DNA from: Terriglobia bacterium
GTDB lineage: Bacteria > Acidobacteriota > Terriglobia > Terriglobales > Acidobacteriaceae
Reading direction: 5' to 3'
NCBI GenBank assembly: GCA_020072845.1
Contig: JAIQGF010000021.1
Coordinates: 1 to 64,000 of the forward strand
Length of the DNA stretch: 64,000 nt
In this document: positions 61,683-64,000 of the stretch, piece by piece
How positions within the stretch are numbered: the stretch's first letter is position 1
Layout of the letters: every line of letters begins with the position of its first letter
The notes under the pieces: model-generated
What the model was told of the DNA's origin: nothing
Seen by the model: only the letters and a program-made list of their open reading frames with translations
Database searches by the model: none
Program-made: the position numbers and the translations under genes

Positions 61683-63623
61683 ATGCGCTCCCCTGACACG
61701 GAACTTCCAATCTCGGCCGTGACCTACGACTTCTCTCTCCTGAGCGATTACGACCTCCACCTCTTCAATGAAGGAGCGCACAACCGCCTCTACGAAAAGA
61801 TGGGCGCGCACGTGGCGGAATGGAAGGGGAAGCCAGGGGTGTGCTTTGCCGTGTGGGCGCCGGACGCGGAAGAGGTCAACGTCTTGGGCGAGTTCAACGG
61901 CTGGAACAAGCACACCCACCGCCTGCGGGCTCGCGGCGAGTCCGGCATTTGGGAGGGCTTCGTTCCGGGCCTCACCGACGGCACTCACTACAAGTACTAC
62001 ATCGCCTCGCGCTATCACGGGTACCACGTGGACAAGGCCGACCCCTTCGCGTTTTTCGCCGAGGTGCCGCCGCGGACCGCCTCCATCGTGCGCGACCTCG
62101 ATTACCAGTGGGGCGACCAGCATTGGATGCAGATCCGCCACGCGCGCAACTCGCTGCAGGCGCCGATGTCCGTTTACGAAGTGCACATCGGCTCCTGGAT
62201 GCGGGTGGCGGAAGAGAACAATCGTCCGCTAAGCTACCGCGAGCTTGCTCTCAAACTGGCCGACTACGTGAAGCGCGCCGGCTTCACCCACGTGCAGTTC
62301 ATGCCGATCATGGAGCATCCCTTCCATGGGTCTTGGGGCTACCAGATCACCGGGTTCTTCGCGCCCACCAGCCGCTACGGCACGCCACAGGATTTCATGT
62401 TCCTGGTGGACCACCTTCACCAGAACGGCATCGGGGTGATTCTCGACTGGGTGCCGTCGCATTTTCCGTCGGACGAACACGGGCTGGCTTATTTCGACGG
62501 CACGCACTTGTACGAGCACGCCGACATGCGGCTCGGTTTTCATCCCGACTGGAAGAGTTACATCTTCAATTACGGGCGCACCGAGGTGCGCAGTTTCCTG
62601 CTCTCCAGCGCCATTTTCTGGCTCGACCGCTACCACGCGGACGGGCTGCGGGTGGACGCCGTCGCCTCCATGCTGTACCTGGATTACTCGCGCCAGGAAG
62701 GCGAGTGGATTCCGAACCGCTACGGCGGACGCGAGAACCTGGACGCCATCACCTTTCTGCAGCGCATGAATCATGACGTGTACCAGAACTTCCCGTCGGT
62801 GCAGACCATCGCGGAGGAGTCCACGGCGTGGCCGATGGTGTCGAAACCCACCTATCTCGGGGGGCTCGGCTTCGGCCTCAAATGGGACATGGGATGGATG
62901 CACGACACGCTGGTCTACATGTCCAAGGAATCGGTGCACCGCAAATACCACCACAACGTGCTCACCTTCCGCGGCCTGTACGCCTTCACGGAAAATTTCG
63001 TGCTGCCGCTCTCGCACGACGAGGTGGTGCACGGCAAGGGATCGCTGCTGGGCAAGATGCCGGGCGACCTGTGGCAGAAATACGCCAACCTGCGGCTGCT
63101 GTTCGGCTACATGTGGGCGCAAAGCGGCAAGAAGCTGCTGTTCATGGGCGGGGAGTTAGGCCAGTGGCCGGAGTGGAACCACGACACCGGCCTGGAATGG
63201 GACGTGCTCCAGTATCCCGATCATGCCGGCGTTTTGAAGTGGGTCGAAGACTTAAACCGCACCATGCGCGACGAGCCGGCGCTGCACCTGCTCGATATCG
63301 ATCCGCGCGGTTTCGAGTGGATTGACGCCAATGATGGTGACAACAGCGTGCTCACCTTCCTGCGCAAGAGCGAAGATCCGAACGACACCATCGTGGTGGC
63401 GCTCAATTTCACGCCGGTGCCGCGGGAGAAATATCGTGTGGGTGTGTCGCAGGCCGGGTACTGGCGCGAGCTGCTGAACAGCGATGGCGCGATGTACGGC
63501 GGCTCGGGGATGGGCAACGGCGGCGGCTGCCAGTCCGATGCGATCCCATGGCACAACCAGTCCTGCTCCATCGCGCTCACCCTGCCGCCGCTGGCAGCGC
63601 TCTACATGAAGCGGCAGCGGTGA
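61683..63623 (+). CDS. glgB: 1,4-alpha-glucan branching enzyme GlgB
   Basis: A 646-aa GH13 enzyme that makes alpha-1,6 branches in glycogen. An N-terminal CBM48-like domain (CFAVWAPDAEEVNVLGEFN) is followed by the catalytic barrel: nucleophile D325 (GLRVDAVASM), acid/base E378 (TIAEEST) and D446 (LSHDEVVHGK). A C-terminal beta domain closes it. Length matches the shorter GlgB branch that lacks the extra N1 module. CGAGGG lies near the ATG. No other glycogen gene is in the window. Confidence 0.95.
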   Translation: MRSPDTELPISAVTYDFSLLSDYDLHLFNEGAHNRLYEKMGAHVAEWKGKPGVCFAVWAPDAEEVNVLGEFNGWNKHTHRLRARGESGIWEGFVPGLTDGTHYKYYIASRYHGYHVDKADPFAFFAEVPPRTASIVRDLDYQWGDQHWMQIRHARNSLQAPMSVYEVHIGSWMRVAEENNRPLSYRELALKLADYVKRAGFTHVQFMPIMEHPFHGSWGYQITGFFAPTSRYGTPQDFMFLVDHLHQNGIGVILDWVPSHFPSDEHGLAYFDGTHLYEHADMRLGFHPDWKSYIFNYGRTEVRSFLLSSAIFWLDRYHADGLRVDAVASMLYLDYSRQEGEWIPNRYGGRENLDAITFLQRMNHDVYQNFPSVQTIAEESTAWPMVSKPTYLGGLGFGLKWDMGWMHDTLVYMSKESVHRKYHHNVLTFRGLYAFTENFVLPLSHDEVVHGKGSLLGKMPGDLWQKYANLRLLFGYMWAQSGKKLLFMGGELGQWPEWNHDTGLEWDVLQYPDHAGVLKWVEDLNRTMRDEPALHLLDIDPRGFEWIDANDGDNSVLTFLRKSEDPNDTIVVALNFTPVPREKYRVGVSQAGYWRELLNSDGAMYGGSGMGNGGGCQSDAIPWHNQSCSIALTLPPLAALYMKRQR

Positions 63624-63937
63624 TTTCGCCCGAGCCGCTCCCCGGAAACTAGTCCAGCGTCCATCACGCTTGATCCGAAATCGGAACGCAATCCGCTGCA
63701 TCGCCCTGCTTTGCACCGACTTCGTTACACACGCCTGCGCAACTCATCTTCCAAGTGGATTCAGCACGATGCGATTGAACCTCGCCCTCACCGCCAGGTG
63801 AATGTTCCAGAAACAGAACAGAATCACAAATTTGTTGTGACGCAGTTGCGCTCGCTCCTATATTTGCGGCACCGACACTCACGTGGGGTGAGATGTGGCC
63901 TGTGTGAAATTGCCGCAAGCGGTACAAGGAGGCCCGT
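63624..63937. other. 314-base gap after glgB
   Basis: No gene or strong terminator was seen. AAGGAGG at 63926-63932 is the ribosome-binding site of the partial gene at 63938. Confidence 0.5.
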
Positions 63938-64000
63938 ATGCCTTCGCCGTTCTCTAGGTGCTTCCGCGCACTGGTGTCAATCACTCTCCTGCTGGCGATT
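63938..64000 (+). CDS. Start of a secreted protein, cut by the window end
   Basis: The ATG at 63938 with a strong AAGGAGG 5 bases upstream opens a frame beginning MPSPFSRCFRALVSITLLLA, which looks like a signal peptide. Only 21 codons are visible, so no function can be assigned. Confidence 0.6.
   Translation, partial: MPSPFSRCFRALVSITLLLAI

Overview
The window looks like a chromosomal segment of an acidobacterium, probably of the Koribacter/Terriglobia type. This is inferred from the gene content: many multihaem cytochromes, a BNR/VPS10-like secreted protein, secreted M28 peptidase, PEGA and TonB proteins, type IV minor pilins, and intergenic regions full of short repeats. No rRNA, tRNA, CRISPR array, transposase or integrase was recognised by reading.

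Region 1 (0.1-16 kb) is an electron-transfer region. It opens with two CRP/FNR-family regulator genes, one complete and one lacking the DNA-binding domain. Next come a DmsE/MtrA-like decahaem cytochrome and an MtrB/PioB-like outer-membrane barrel, then a 19-haem cytochrome, a cytochrome b, an 11-haem/cytochrome b fusion and a 7-haem NapC-like membrane cytochrome. That is 47 c-type haem sites in about 10.7 kb. An AhbD/NirJ-like radical SAM gene and a YwiC-like membrane protein follow. Palindromes of the form GTGA-N6-TCAC precede most of these units and recur before genes at 23.9, 58.3 and 61.0 kb, which suggests one regulon.

Region 2 (16-34 kb) holds a HIT protein, an RlpA-like lipoprotein, two large radical SAM proteins resembling tetraether/membrane-spanning lipid synthases (18.3-20.4 and 23.9-25.5 kb) around a divergent BNR-repeat protein, and a minor-pilin operon. 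Region 3 (34-45 kb) is housekeeping and secreted proteins: mutY, a thioredoxin-fold protein, an M28 peptidase, a divergent class III cyclase-like protein, a PEGA protein and an alpha/beta hydrolase.

Region 4 (45-57 kb) is accessory. A DUF262/DUF1524 protein, a membrane protein and a two-gene signalling pair sit between direct copies of one dispersed repeat. A TonB-like protein, a beta-carbonic anhydrase behind a terminator hairpin, and a single-chain type ISP restriction-modification enzyme follow. Region 5 (57-64 kb) has a rubrerythrin-like protein, a Cys-rich small protein, a NarX/NarL-type two-component pair, an exported OB-like protein, glgB and the first codons of a secreted protein cut by the window end.

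A working model, which is inference, is that an FNR-like sensor with CRP-like DNA specificity controls quinol-to-periplasm-to-outer-membrane electron flow, and possibly one of the lipid-crosslinking radical SAM enzymes, when oxygen is low.
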